DNA of 64,000 nt from Lonicera japonica (taxonomy: Eukaryota > Streptophyta > Magnoliopsida > Dipsacales > Caprifoliaceae). Location of the stretch: NCBI GenBank assembly GCA_021464415.1, contig CM038466.1, forward strand, positions 50,405,356-50,469,355, in the 5' to 3' direction. Below the pieces are notes generated by a model. The model was not told the origin of the DNA. It saw nothing but the letters and a program-made list of their open reading frames with translations, and searched no databases. Below are positions 44,738 to 56,161 of the stretch, piece by piece (within the stretch, counting starts at the first letter, position 1; every line of letters starts with the position of its first letter). A program made the position numbers and the translations under genes.

Positions 44738-45786
44738 GGGTGATGCTATTGACACACACATATTTACTCTGCAACATTCCTTTAAAAAAATGTTGATTAG
44801 TCTATTGACACACACCACTTTTTTTTTTATTTTTAATTAATAATTAAACCACTAAACTCTCTCTTAAACAACTTCCTCTTCTTATTCATCATCACCACCA
44901 CCACCACCATCATTTCTGCCGCTTCTTCTTCATCATCATCATCATCATCATCACCACCATTGCCACCACCACCTCCATCATTGTTGGTACCACCGCCATC
45001 CAAATCATCATCCATCTCCAAAAGAAGTAGGATACTTATATTTTCGTTATTACTTTACATTTCCTTTCATTTATAAATCATTGGATACAAACAAACGCAA
45101 AAAAAATAAAAAAATAGAAACAAAATAGGAAGAATGTTTACTCGGTCCTTAGGAACTGAGTGTTGTTCAGCTTATTCGGTCCTAAGGAACCGAGTTAAGT
45201 ACAGCTTACTCGGTCCTAAGGAATCGAGTTAAGCTTTGGGTTATTTTTTCAATTCCACTCGGTTCCTTAGGACCGAGTGACTTGTGCTTTATTTGGTTCC
45301 TTTCGGCCGAGTATGATGAACAGCACTCGGTTCTTAGGAACCGAGTAAACCTTCATCCATGGCAGAATTTCTTTTGACGTGGTGTGTACATGGGTATAAC
45401 TTTTTTTAGCCAATAACAAAAAAGTTCAAGAAAAAAAGAGCGAAACGATTAGATCGTTAAAGAAAAAGTTAAACGAAGGATATTGAAGATGAGATTTGTG
45501 GGGTGAGTGGTGTGATTTGTTTTTTTGAATTATAGAGAGAGTTGAATGCTTAATTCCAATCGGAATTTCTGAAAATTCCTTAATGACAATGTGTTGATTT
45601 GTGAAAGAAGAAGATTGAAGATGAGAGAGAGTGGAATGGTAGAGAGTAAGAATGAAGTGTTTTTTAGATGAATGTTAATTAATCCTAAAATTAAATGTGG
45701 AGTGGTTAAGTGATGGAGTGTTAAGAAGAGTGAGAATGTACCTATAAAGAGTTAGAAATTAAATAATGTGTATCAATAATAGCTCC
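44738..45786. mobile_element. Mutator-like MITE with palindrome array
   Basis: 1049 bp inserted in an older MITE and flanked by the perfect 9-bp TSD ATAAATTTA (44729-44737, 45787-45795). Unit A keeps the uninterrupted site near 6770. The ends form imperfect TIRs (gggtgatgctattgacacac and ggagctattattgatacaca). A 9-bp TSD is characteristic of Mutator. There is no transposase. Contents are a CAT/CAC trinucleotide tract (about 44885-45015) and the palindrome array at 45136-45349. Confidence 0.85.
45136..45349. repeat. Nested palindrome array
   Basis: Six 22-bp near-palindromes of type actcggtcctaaggaaccga+gt start at 45140, 45174, 45208, 45257, 45291 and 45325. Spacing is 34, 34, 49, 34 and 34 bp. 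The first three are also inverted relative to the last three, so the block is one large inverted repeat with about 27 bp in the centre, and every unit can itself fold. Confidence 0.9.
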
Positions 45787-45795
45787 ATAAATTTA

Positions 45796-46205
45796 TTTAA
45801 ATAAGTGAAATATAATACTTTTTCTTCTTTTTCTTTCGTTTCATTTTCATTCCGTCAATTCAAACTGACGTTTGCTAGGCAAAATTAACTCTGTCCTAAA
45901 ATATTGTATAATTTTGCCCCCACTCTGATCTTTACGCTTTAACCCTCAGCCCCTCACTCAGAAATTCCAAATCCGACAGTGCAAGTGCCTCAAGAATTAC
46001 TGGAAGGAAAAGAAAAACCAAAAATCTCATGTTTTCAGTCGACGGGGGAATGAAGGGTTTTGCTCTGTAATTAGGGTTTTGGGGATGACTTTGTGCACTG
46101 CTGCTGCAAACAAGAAGTAGGCACTCAAACAGAGACCCAATTCCAATTTGTTAATTTCTCTGTAAGTTAAACTCTCTCTGAACAATTTTCTTTCGAACAT
46201 AAACA
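45796..46205 (+). other. 5' region of mTERF D
   Basis: Closely matches 6775-7193 upstream of copy A, including a possible TATA-like tataatttt near 45908 and the leader. No other gene. Confidence 0.5.
46071..46079 (-). promoter_or_regulatory. Telo-box-like motif, mTERF D
   Basis: TTAGGGTTT lies 135 bp upstream of the copy D ATG, the same spacing as in copy A within one base. Confidence 0.4.
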
Positions 46206-47312
46206 ATGTTAACAATCCTGTTCACTAAAAGAACACTAACCCCAAATACTCTCACCTTCAATTCATTCACCACAAAATTCCTTATTCTCCAAAAAAATTC
46301 CCTAATCACCACATTTTATTCCTCACAATCAGAATCTAATTTCATCCCACTTGATAAAAACCCACAAAAAGCAGAGCGAGTACTAACCCTTTTCAGAGCC
46401 CATGGATTCAGTGAAACCCAGATCTCAAAAATGGTTAGAATACGCCCCAGGATTCTTTTTTCAGATCCCAAGAAAACCCTGATTCCCAAGCTGGAGTTCT
46501 TTCGCTCCATAGGGTTATCAAGAACCGATATGCCAAGAATTCTCTCGTTGAATCCGTCTTTGTTAGGGAGGAGTTTAGAGAATCAGTTGATTCCTTGTCA
46601 TAACTTCCTAAAAAATGTACTAATTCTTGATGAAAATGTTGTTAAGATGTTAAAGCAGAATTCGAGAATACTTCTTCATGATTTTGAGAAGAATATTGGT
46701 CCGAATATTTGTTCATTGAGTGGGGTTGGGGTTCCTAAATCGCTAATTTCGTTCATGTTGTTTCAGTTTCCGTGTGTTGCTTATCAAAATCACGAGAAGT
46801 TTAAGAAAGCTGTAGAGGAAGTTATTGAAATGGGATTTAATCCGTTGAGGACTATGTTTGTTCAAGCAGTTCAAGTGATTTGTGAATTGACTAAAATGAC
46901 ATGGGATCGTAAGTGGGCGGCCTTTAGGAGGTGGGGTTTGTCCGATGACAAGATTCTATTGGCGTTTAGATCGCATCCGTTGTGTATGAATTTGTCCGAG
47001 GAGAAAATTATAAGGGAAATGGATTTTCTTGTGAACAAAATGGGTTGGGAGGCTGTGAAAGTTGCTAGGTGTCCAGCCGTACTTTTTTACAATTTGGAAA
47101 ATAGGATCATTCCGAGGTGTAGAGTGATAAAAGTTTTGATATCGGAGGGAATTTTGAAGAAAGATATGAGCTTGGGTACCTTTTTGATGCCTTCGGAAAA
47201 TCAATTCTTGAAAAGGTTTGTGAGCAACCATGAAGACAAAGTTCCTGAGCTGCTAGATGTTTATCGAGGGAAGACGGTTCGTTTGAAAACAGGACTTCGA
47301 TCCAAGGATTGA
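46206..47312 (+). CDS. mTERF-family protein, copy D
   Basis: A 368-residue complete intronless frame. The N-terminal ~150 and C-terminal ~60 residues are almost the same as copy A (TLTPNTLTFNS; FRAHGFSETQ; SRTDMPRIL; KKDMSLGTFLMPSEN). The middle follows copy C (SGVGVPKSLIS; KKAVEEVI; LRTMFVQAVQVICE; SHPLCMNLSEEKI; GWEAVK). This mosaic suggests gene conversion among the copies. The transit-peptide-like N terminus and mTERF motifs are intact, so it is probably an organelle protein. Its own RNA or DNA target is unknown. Confidence 0.9.
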   Translation: MLTILFTKRTLTPNTLTFNSFTTKFLILQKNSLITTFYSSQSESNFIPLDKNPQKAERVLTLFRAHGFSETQISKMVRIRPRILFSDPKKTLIPKLEFFRSIGLSRTDMPRILSLNPSLLGRSLENQLIPCHNFLKNVLILDENVVKMLKQNSRILLHDFEKNIGPNICSLSGVGVPKSLISFMLFQFPCVAYQNHEKFKKAVEEVIEMGFNPLRTMFVQAVQVICELTKMTWDRKWAAFRRWGLSDDKILLAFRSHPLCMNLSEEKIIREMDFLVNKMGWEAVKVARCPAVLFYNLENRIIPRCRVIKVLISEGILKKDMSLGTFLMPSENQFLKRFVSNHEDKVPELLDVYRGKTVRLKTGLRSKD

Positions 47313-47799
47313 CATGTGATTAAATGAATGATGTATATGAATGTTTCAAATCGATGGTCGCCATGACTGTGCCGGCGTTCTTCTTGAAGTGGAAACGATG
47401 TAACATTTGTTTTTTCTACCTTTTGTTGGATACAATTTTCATTGGTTTGACATTACATTAACTATTTCTTTTGTTTATGGATATGAGTATCCAGTTTTTT
47501 ACAGCGGTTTTCATTTTGAAAACTCTCTCGTTATTTGGGACCTTGTTCACCCCTTGGGCTTTTGGACCTGGAACCAGACGAAGGGAGGGAAGGGGTATAG
47601 GTCTTGATCACGTGGTTGTAATTTTTTGCGAATTATGTCTTAAAAACTTCATTTGGGGTAACTAGAATGTCTACTGCAGCACTGCTCTTGTTATCAGCCC
47701 AAGAATTGCTATATATCAAGGAAGGTATCCTTGTTCACTAATGTATGCTTTGTCATCTCTCTATATTTGCTCTTGCGTGTTTTGGTTTTTGTTCTCTAG
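47313..47799 (+). other. 3' region of mTERF D
   Basis: Nearly the same as 8301-8789 after copy A. No gene. Confidence 0.5.
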
Positions 47800-48647
47800 A
47801 TTGTCTTACCTGAGAAGCTGCAGCCTCTAAATTGGCTGCTGAAGCTTGGTATTGAAAAAACAAATGTAGAATGAACTGGACCAAATTTGGAGATGCTAAT
47901 ACTAAATTTTTCCAAGCTAGAGTTAATCATAGACGTAAATTAACTTAATCATGTTGAAGCTTTGTTCTGCTTTGTGAAGGGGTGAACCTCAAATTTTAGA
48001 TGACATTAAGGGTATTTTCAAAAGCATTTTGAAAATGTTTTTTAGTCAAATTTTCGTGAGTTTACTGAACCAAAATTTCCCTCTTTTGCTACTGGATTGA
48101 ACCCTCATGAAAGAGATAGCCTTCTTAGAGAAGTTATTGTTGAGGAAATCAAATTTATTCTCTCGACAATGAACCCGAATAAAACTCTGGACCCGATGGT
48201 ATAACTTCAATTTTTTTATTTTTTTTCAAATTTTAACACTATACTGGGATATTTTAGGTGACACTTTTTCGACCATTGTGAAGAACTTTTTCCATTCGGG
48301 GGAGTTACCGCGCGATTTGAATAGAACCCTTCTTGTCCTAATCCCTAGACGAGAAAATCTTACTCAAACCGGACATTTTAGACCTATTACTTGTCATTTA
48401 TAAAATCCTGTGGTATTATAGTTACCCTTATTAGATCTTCCCTGAATAATTTAATATCTCCCTATCAGAATGCTTTTATTTCCCGTAGATATATCTAGGG
48501 CAATATCCTTCTTACTCAAGAGATCATGCACGTTATTAGAAAATCTAAGAAAAATAATGGAGCGTTTGCTCCATTATAATGGTCACTCAGAGAGCGGGTT
48601 CTAAAAGAGCACAATTTTCCTCCCCGTGTGATTAAATGCATCACGTC

Positions 48648-50953
48648 GACATACATTTGCTTAATTCCGAAGAAGTTAAATTCTACTAAGGTTACTGATT
48701 TCAGACCAATTAGCCTGGTGACTTCTCTTTATAAAATCATGGCGAAAGTGCCATCTTTGAGGCTAAAGGAGGTGCTAAATGATACGATTGATCAAAATCA
48801 AGGGGCTTTTGTTAAGGGCAGGCAAATCATTGATCTCATCCTTATAGCAAATGAAGTAGTGGAGGAGTATAGAGGGAAAAAGAAGGAAGGTATCGTATTT
48901 AAAATTGATTTTGAAAAAGCGTATGATCATGTGTGCTGGGATTTTCTAAATTTCGTATTATAAAAAAAGGGGTTTGGAGAGAGATGGAGAAAATGGATTC
49001 GAGGCTGCCTTTCACCGACAAACTTTTCGGTCATAATCAATGGCAAACCAAGGGGACGTTTTTGGGAAAGTAGGGGATTAAGGCAGGGTGATCCGTTATC
49101 CCCCTTTTTGTTCATTTTGGTGGTAGATGTCCTTAGTAGATTGGTGAAAAAAGCTTTGGAGGCTGATTTGATAGAAGGCTATGAAATAGGAAGCCATAAA
49201 GTTAAAATCTCTCATTTGCAATTCGCTGATGATAGCATTTTCTTTTTATCAAATCGGATCAATAATGTCAGTAATTTGGTGGGGATTTTGGATATCTTTT
49301 CTCGGGTGTCGGGGTTAAGAATAAATATGGCAAAGAGCAGTGTTGTGGGTATTAACTTGGAATCTGATTGTATTGATCGTATTGCAGCTGAGGTGGGGTG
49401 CGTTAGAGGTTCTTGGCCTTTGAATTATCTCGGTATGCCTCTCGGGGGTAACCCGAATAGTTTGGCTTTCTGGGATCCGGTCATTGAAAGAGTTTCAAGG
49501 AAACTAGAAGGGTGGCATAAAGGTGGTCTATCCAGAGGTGGTAGGTTGACTCTGTTACAAGCAGTCTTGGGAAGTATGCCTGTGTATCTCATGTCGGTCT
49601 TTAGAATGCCGTGTAAGGTGATAGAAGCTATTGAAGCAATGAAGAGGAATTTTTTTGGGGAAGGTCGGGGAGAACATAAGAGGGATCACCTTGTTAGATG
49701 GGATATAGTTTCTTTACCAAAGAAATGTGGAGGTCTTGGAGTAGGGAATTTAAAATTCAAAAATATGGCACTTCTCGGTAAATGGTTATGGCGATTTCCA
49801 TTAGAAAGTAAATCTCTTTGGCATTCAATTATTCTTAGTAAGTTTGGTAATCACTCTAATGGGTGGGATGTGAATACACTTTTTAATGCCACTCTTCGCT
49901 CCCCATGGAAATCCATTGCAAGAATTTGGGAAAAGTATATGGAAAATATCAAATTGGTTTTAGGGAGGGGGGATAGAATTCGTTTTTGGGAGGATGTATG
50001 GGTTGAGTCTAGCTCTTTAAGAGATCGGTTTCCTAGATTGTATCGTTTATCCCTTTCTCAGAATGTGGTCATTAGTTCGGTTCTTAAAAGGAAGTCCACC
50101 GGTTTCTCTTGGGACTTAAATTTCTCAAGGAATTTTAACGATATGGATATTGTTGATTTTACCTCTCTTTTGGGTATTATTGGAAATACTCATTTTAATT
50201 TCAATTCGGGGGACAAAAGGGTGTGGGTGGGCACTTCTTCCGGTGAATTCTCTTGTAAGTCTTTCTTGGAAAGTATCTCCTGTTCATCTTCATCTCTGCC
50301 TTTTCCTCAATACAGTTTTATTTGGAAAGGGGGTGTTCCTCATAAAGTTAAAGTCTTTGCATGGCTTGCTTCTTTGAGTAAAGTTAATACATGTGACAAA
50401 ATTCAAGTTAGAAGACCGAATTGTATGTTGTCTCCTTCAGTTTGTATCCTTTGCAAAAAGGATGGTGAATCTATTGATCATATACTAGTGCATTGCTCGG
50501 TGGCCCGTTTCATGTGGTCAAATCTCTTTTCTTTGTTTGGGGTTGAGGGTGTTTTGCCAAAGAAGTGGGCAGATTGTGTTGTGATAAAATGGAGTTTTGG
50601 GACGGATCATACAAAAGCTAAAATCTTGTGGAGAATCTTGGTTTTGGCAATGGCTTGGAGGCTGTGGCTAGAAAGAAATAGCAGAATTTTTGATGATAAA
50701 GTCAGTGGAGCTGAGGAGATTTGGGATAATATTATTTTTTCGGCAGATTTGTGGGGTAGGGCTTTTAATATTATCGATTCGACTCAGAGTTTTCTTTTTA
50801 AATTAGATTGTTTTAGTTTCCTTGACCAATCCTAAAGTTTGTAATTCCTTTTGTTCTCTTGTGCAGAGGATATCTTGCCCTCTATCATTAGTGTATATGT
50901 TTCCCCTGCTTTTGTTTAATAAAATTGGCTTTGTTTCTTATCAAAAAAAAAAA
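48648..50953 (+). mobile_element. 5'-truncated L1-type LINE
   Basis: A 2.3-kb element with a 3' UTR and an 11-A tail (50943-50953). The 5' end begins inside the RT domain, as is usual for 5'-truncated LINEs. Compared with unit A, the target lost about 19 bp (atgtgttactactg... at 9638-9656). I see no TSD. This fits insertion with target-site deletion. Confidence 0.85.
48649..50835 (+). pseudogene. LINE reverse transcriptase ORF with one stop
   Basis: This is the RT part of a plant L1 ORF2; the endonuclease is missing by truncation. Visible motifs are DFRPISLVTSLYKI, DQNQGAFVKGRQI, FKIDFEKAYDHV, GLRQGDPLSPFLF and the catalytic QFADDSIFF near 49220. A C-terminal zf-RVT domain follows (FIWKGGVPHKVKVFAWL, CILCKKDGESIDHILVHC near 50450). 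A single TAA at 48961-48963 interrupts an otherwise open frame; the part after it is 575 codons from 49108. It is dead because of truncation plus the stop, but otherwise little decayed, so the insertion is young compared with the host LINE. Confidence 0.85.
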
Positions 50954-51770
50954 TATAACATTAGCGTCAATGGTAGCACAACAGAAGCTATTATCCCCTC
51001 TAAGGGATTACATCAAGGAGACCCTCTCTCTCCATACATTTTTTATCATGGCCCTTGACATTCTTTTAAAGAATTGTGAGGCAAAAACATTAAGCAAACA
51101 AATAAATCTTCTCTGAGCTGCTCTTAAGTTCTCTGTAGCTGCTCAAGATCCCAAAACCAATATTGTTTTATGTACCAAAACAAAACATATGATAAGGTGG
51201 AATCCTTCCCCAAAAACAATGTCTAAGATTAACACAGGCGGGGCATATTCGACAGAAACTCATATGGCAGGCATTGGTGCTGTAATCCAAGACTCAGCTG
51301 GAAACTACATCATTGGGATGGCATCTAATATTGGTGTAGCTTCCAACGTGAATGCAAAAACTTGGGCGATTGGAGAGGCTTAAAACTAGCATTGCGAAAC
51401 AAGATCACAACTGTCCACATTGAAATTGAGACTATATTTTTAACATGTTAAGCAGGAACACGGTGAACCGGAGCCATCAACTGCTGCTGAAGGACATTAT
51501 AGCTCTAATCCATAAATGCAATGAAGTGTGGCTCAGTTTTTGTTGTGGTGAAGCCAATAAGGTGGCAGATTTACTTTCTAAATTCAGCAAGGGTAATATG
51601 TATTTGTATCAGATTTTTTTTGTTCCTACTAATTTTCTGACTAATGTGGCTAGTGATTATATTCATGGTAGATGTGAAAACTACATTTTACGAGGAATTA
51701 TGTACTAAACTTATTAAGCTTATATAATATCTATTACCCTTTTCTGTCAAAATAAAATAAAATAAAATGT

Positions 51771-54371
51771 TTCAGGTCATCTGTTCGTCTCACTCATGGG
51801 CCGGTATAGAGTGGTGGGAGCTCTACCGGTACACTAGGTCGAAGTAGTTGAGGAAAAAGTTCTAGACCCGGGCGTGCTGATGTGTACCAGTTAGCGCAAC
51901 ACTGATACACGCAGCATTGAGGTCTCCAAGGTTCAGGCTCTGGACAGCGGCATACCGGAATGCATTGGTTATGTGCAATGCTAGTACGCAGGCATGCTGG
52001 CAAGGAAACGCAGTCCTATGCGACTAGGGTTTATTTTAAGTCACATATTTACTTTGTATAAATAGATAGGTTGTTTTGCCATTGTAAATATCGGACTACT
52101 GTTCTAGAGAGGAAGTTCTAGAGGGAGAAAACTAGAGTTTCATTATACTCAGGTTTTGATCGTGTCTTCAATAAAGTCTATCACCTTGATGGAGTGTGGC
52201 ACTGCTGATACCTCATTCTCTCTTGTGTTTGTTGGTGAGTGTTTTTTTCTTTATTTCTTCATTATTGTTTTCTTGTAGATCTTTCGGTGCATGGTAACTT
52301 TAATTGCGGTAACATTTGTTTTCTTGAATTCCTCCACGTTGTGTTGGTAGGTTGGTATAGTTAGGGTTTGGCACAATGATCTGCAAATGAATTTTCACAT
52401 ACTAAAACTTATTATTGTTTAATAAATTTTTTTCCAAAATATAAGAGGAAAATTTTGTTGGAGATTGAATGACCAGATGACCGGAATAGTTGTTAAAGGC
52501 CATTTGGATTTGTGGTGGGGTGGAATTTCTTGCCAACAATGTCGTACCATACTGTATCACGATCGATTTGTACCAAATTTTGGTAATGCTAGTCACTAAT
52601 CAGTAATTGTACCATACTAATTACGTATAGTATGGCAATGACTTCAATTACCATGGTATACAAATTTCCATTATACTACCATAAGTTGATTACACGTTCA
52701 GTTGTTGATATATTTATATATCAATAGAACCTTTCATATGCATGATATAACAATTACAGTGGCTTTCCACAAATCATTCATCGCAGCGGGCATAAAAATA
52801 GAGCTACTTCAGTTTTAGTACAGAGCTGTTTTTGGTTGGATTTAAATATATACAGTGGGAAAGAAGCCAAAGAGAAGCACAAAGAAGATAAAAATTTGAG
52901 GTCGTTGATATGTAAATTCATATATATATACACATACCATATCTACTGAGAATGAACTTTGCTTTCTCGAAAATTGCGCCAAGCTGAAAGAAAGCTTGCT
53001 TGGACTGTTTTTACGTGGGATTGGTGCGTATATGGTCTGTATATATATATTATTATTTTTTGAAAATAAGATAACTTTTTTAATAATGTATCGTGCCATA
53101 CTGTATTGAACAGCTTTTTAGGTATATCAAAAATTTTAATATGATAATGATAATGGATTTTGGTGTACCAAAATTTTGGTACAATACTCGATACAAGAGT
53201 TTTAGTACGGCAATCGTACATAACTCACCCTTGTGGAATGACTAGCACAGGTGCTTAAGGCCATTTGTTTGGGTCAGACTGTTATTTATTTGGGTCGGGC
53301 TCAAGGACATAGTATAATAGATTTTTCTTCAAAATTCAGCCCTTAGTTAAGGGTGGTAATTCATGTTTTCGGATTATGTTTTTGCCTAATGCGATCCAAT
53401 ATGAAAAGAAAAAGAAGAAATGAACACAACATCACACATATTGGTGTTATCTTTAAGCAACACGAATACGATCCATGTAAGTACAACACATTCCAACAGA
53501 CACAATTACAGTTGTTACGTTTTATAAGACAAATCTTATCACAAATAGAAATAGTTGCTTTCCTCTCATTTAGACATGATAAAACTCAATTGACATGACT
53601 AGATGCTACTAACACCACACAACTCTAATTTAGGATTTTAAGGTCAATTTGTTCGAAATTTGGACCCAAAAACGAAAAAAATAAAAATAAAAAATAACAA
53701 TATATAATAAGCGCTAGACCAAGACAACTCAAACAATAATTCTCATGTAAATTTTGTATCATTGCATGTTTTCATGTTTTCTAAAATGATCACCCCATGC
53801 ACTTAGCTTAAGAACTCAACGAAATCACATCCTTTATTATGTTAAAAGTATGAAGTTTGATATTTATACCAAATTTTTAAAATACCTTCCACATTTAAGA
53901 TTAGAAGTTTAAGTTCTAGCGTTAACAATTTTATTTTTTTATTTTTAAATGACGTATAATATTTTAGTAATTTAATATACACTAATTTTATGTGTTTTTA
54001 ATATAACTAGACATTCAAGTACATACTATTCATGTGCGTACTAATTTTCTATATGCACAACTATCTAAGTTAAAAATGAAACATATTTAATGGGGTTAGT
54101 GAAATTTTTGTCTTATGAAGTATGTACTAAGTTTCACTTTTGTCAACAATAGTTTGATTTGGACAATAAACCCCGTAGTTTGAAAATTTTCCAATGTAAT
54201 ATAATTAGTAACCGTCGTTAAATTGGTGACATAATTAACATGCGGGGCCATATGAATTTATTTTTCACTCTTCTTGTAAAATATTGCATCGTAATTTTGA
54301 ACTTTGAGTTGGTAAAATTTGTACAAGTGTCGAACTTCATAATTTTAACTCTTGAAATTCTCTTCACAATG
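51771..54371. other. Unit D tail, non-coding
   Basis: Paralogous to 11206-13820 in unit A, without the hAT and with a shorter A-rich microsatellite near 53670. The TATA-like motif near 52057 is conserved. Short ORFs do not match proteins. It is cut at 54371 by E2 at the sequence cacaatg, which unit A reads through. Confidence 0.5.
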
Positions 54372-55790
54372 TGTAGGTCGGAAAATACCCTAGAGGGGGG
54401 GTGAATAGGGTTTTTAAAACTTAATGGGATTTTTAAAATTAATTTAAAAATATTTGATGTCTATATCAATCAACCAAACAATAAGCAAAGATAAATCCAA
54501 TCACAAGGTGCAAATAACACAATAAGAGTTCAAAAGATAGAAAGATTAAATCGATCAAAGTCAAAGACTTTTTGTCCACACGGTTCGGCTTGTTAGCCCC
54601 TACTCCGCGCTCGGTTAGTACCCCGAGAAATTCCACTATAACCGATCTCCTTCCGGGTGAAGATCAAACCTCTACAAGTGTATCTTTCTCACACACTCTT
54701 ACAAGTATTGGAATTCTCTCAATACTCACACAAGAATACTCTCTTGCTATCTTAAGAGATAAACCTCTCTTAATGTTTGAAAGAAATGATTTGGTGACTA
54801 AAACCAATGTACAATAGCTCTATAGTGTATGAAGATTACAACTTAGGCTCACACTAAGAGATATCTAATTTGATCAATAAAGTATATGTCAAAATAAAGA
54901 TGATTGATCAAAGGAAAATGTTCTTGAATCTTTGAATATTGAGTGTAGATGAATAGAATAGTGTAAGAATGATTCAAGAGTGTTTAAATAAGTCTTAGAG
55001 GGTGTATATATAGTCTAAGACAACATATGGCCGTTTGGAGGGAGTTGGTAAAAGTTTGGTACCAAAAATGGTAAAAAATCAGAACTCCAACAGCTAGTTT
55101 CTGGGCCATCAGTCGACTGAGCAATGCTCATCAGTCGACTGAGTGGCCATCAGTCGACTGAGCAAAGCTCATCAGTCGACTGATGGTCTCTTCTGGTCTG
55201 CTGCCAGTTTGACCAAAAATCCCATTTTTCATACTTTTGCAAATTAGCTCAAAAATCAATTTTGAAGCAAGGGGATACTTAAATATGAGTATCTAAGACT
55301 TCTATAACGAAAGGAGCTCCGAAATGAGTTTCTTTAATATTTAAAAAGTATTTGTTCCAAAACGATTTTTCCCAAAAATAAGATTTTCTCAAGGAAACTT
55401 GATTCAACTTTTGATTTGATCAATCTTATAATATTGAAATATTGTATGAGCTATGATGATCAAATGAGAATCTTTACAAGGAAACTAAAGCACTCACTCA
55501 CATATGCAATAACGAGTCTTCGAAGGCTTTGTTTGATTCTTCGTTTCTTTTCTTCCTTGGCTCATTGTACTTTAGAAATCTCATTGAGGATGTGTTGACA
55601 AGAGATGTGTGAGATGTAAAACTTTGATTGCAATACTTTGTAGAAGAATGATCTTGATTCCGACTTTTCGGTTAAATCCACGTGTGATCAATATTGTGTA
55701 GTTATAACTTAAAACATCAACTAGGTTAAATTACACAAGATTTGGTTTATTGTTATTATCAAAACAAGATTAATGACTTTCAAGTCAACA
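54372..55790 (-). repeat. 3' LTR of E2
   Basis: 1419 bp, plus-strand ends TGTAGGTCGG...CAAGTCAACA. Four copies of the palindrome CAGTCGACTG lie at 55110, 55132, 55151 and 55173. The partial 5' LTR has only two. Confidence 0.9.
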
Positions 55791-56161
55791 ATCTCCCCCT
55801 TTTTGATGATGACAATAAATTAATGTGTGTTTGCGATTAAGATCATTAGTTGAGTTTTCTCAACGGGAAAACTCCCCCTCAAACTATACATTAAAGAGAA
55901 TATGGAATAAAGCAAGCATGCATAAGTAAATGTACAGATCATAATAAAGAAACTTCAAATTAAGTTCAAACCAAATACTTAGAGTTAGGCATAAGTTAAA
56001 ACAAGGAATGAGAAACCTTAGAAGTCCAAACATAAAACAACTTAAAACATAAAAGAAGTTCATAGTTAAACTAATAAAACTCAAAGAGAGTTGTGTACCA
56101 AGCACTCTAACACACTTATTTCTCCCCCTTTGTTATCAACAAAAAGGAGAGAACCCCATGA
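55791..56161 (-). other. E2 polypurine tracts and 3' leader
   Basis: Plus-strand C runs at 55793 (atctccccctttt), 55871 (actccccctc) and 56122 (tctccccctttg) are complements of polypurine tracts. Multiple PPT copies are a known feature of Sireviruses. Non-coding. Confidence 0.65.

Larger units (their letters stand above)
47800..51770 (+). mobile_element. Decayed LINE remnant, unit D (with nested LINE)
   Basis: Same old LINE as in the other units, interrupted at 48648-50953 by a second LINE. RT and RNase H pieces lie on both sides (GLHQGDPLSPY near 51005; AGIGAVIQDSAGNYIIGMA near 51270; NEVWLSFCCGEANKVADLLS near 51520). It ends with an A-rich tail near 51770. Not functional. Confidence 0.8.

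Noticed and set aside
44833..45021. Asp/Gly/Asn-rich 62-residue ORF
   Set aside because: A translation of a CAT/CAC trinucleotide tract; other frames are equally open.
45136..45349. CRISPR-like array
   Set aside because: Regular repeats with short spacers look similar, but the genome is eukaryotic, the spacers are related to each other, the array is mirrored, and it lies inside a DNA transposon.
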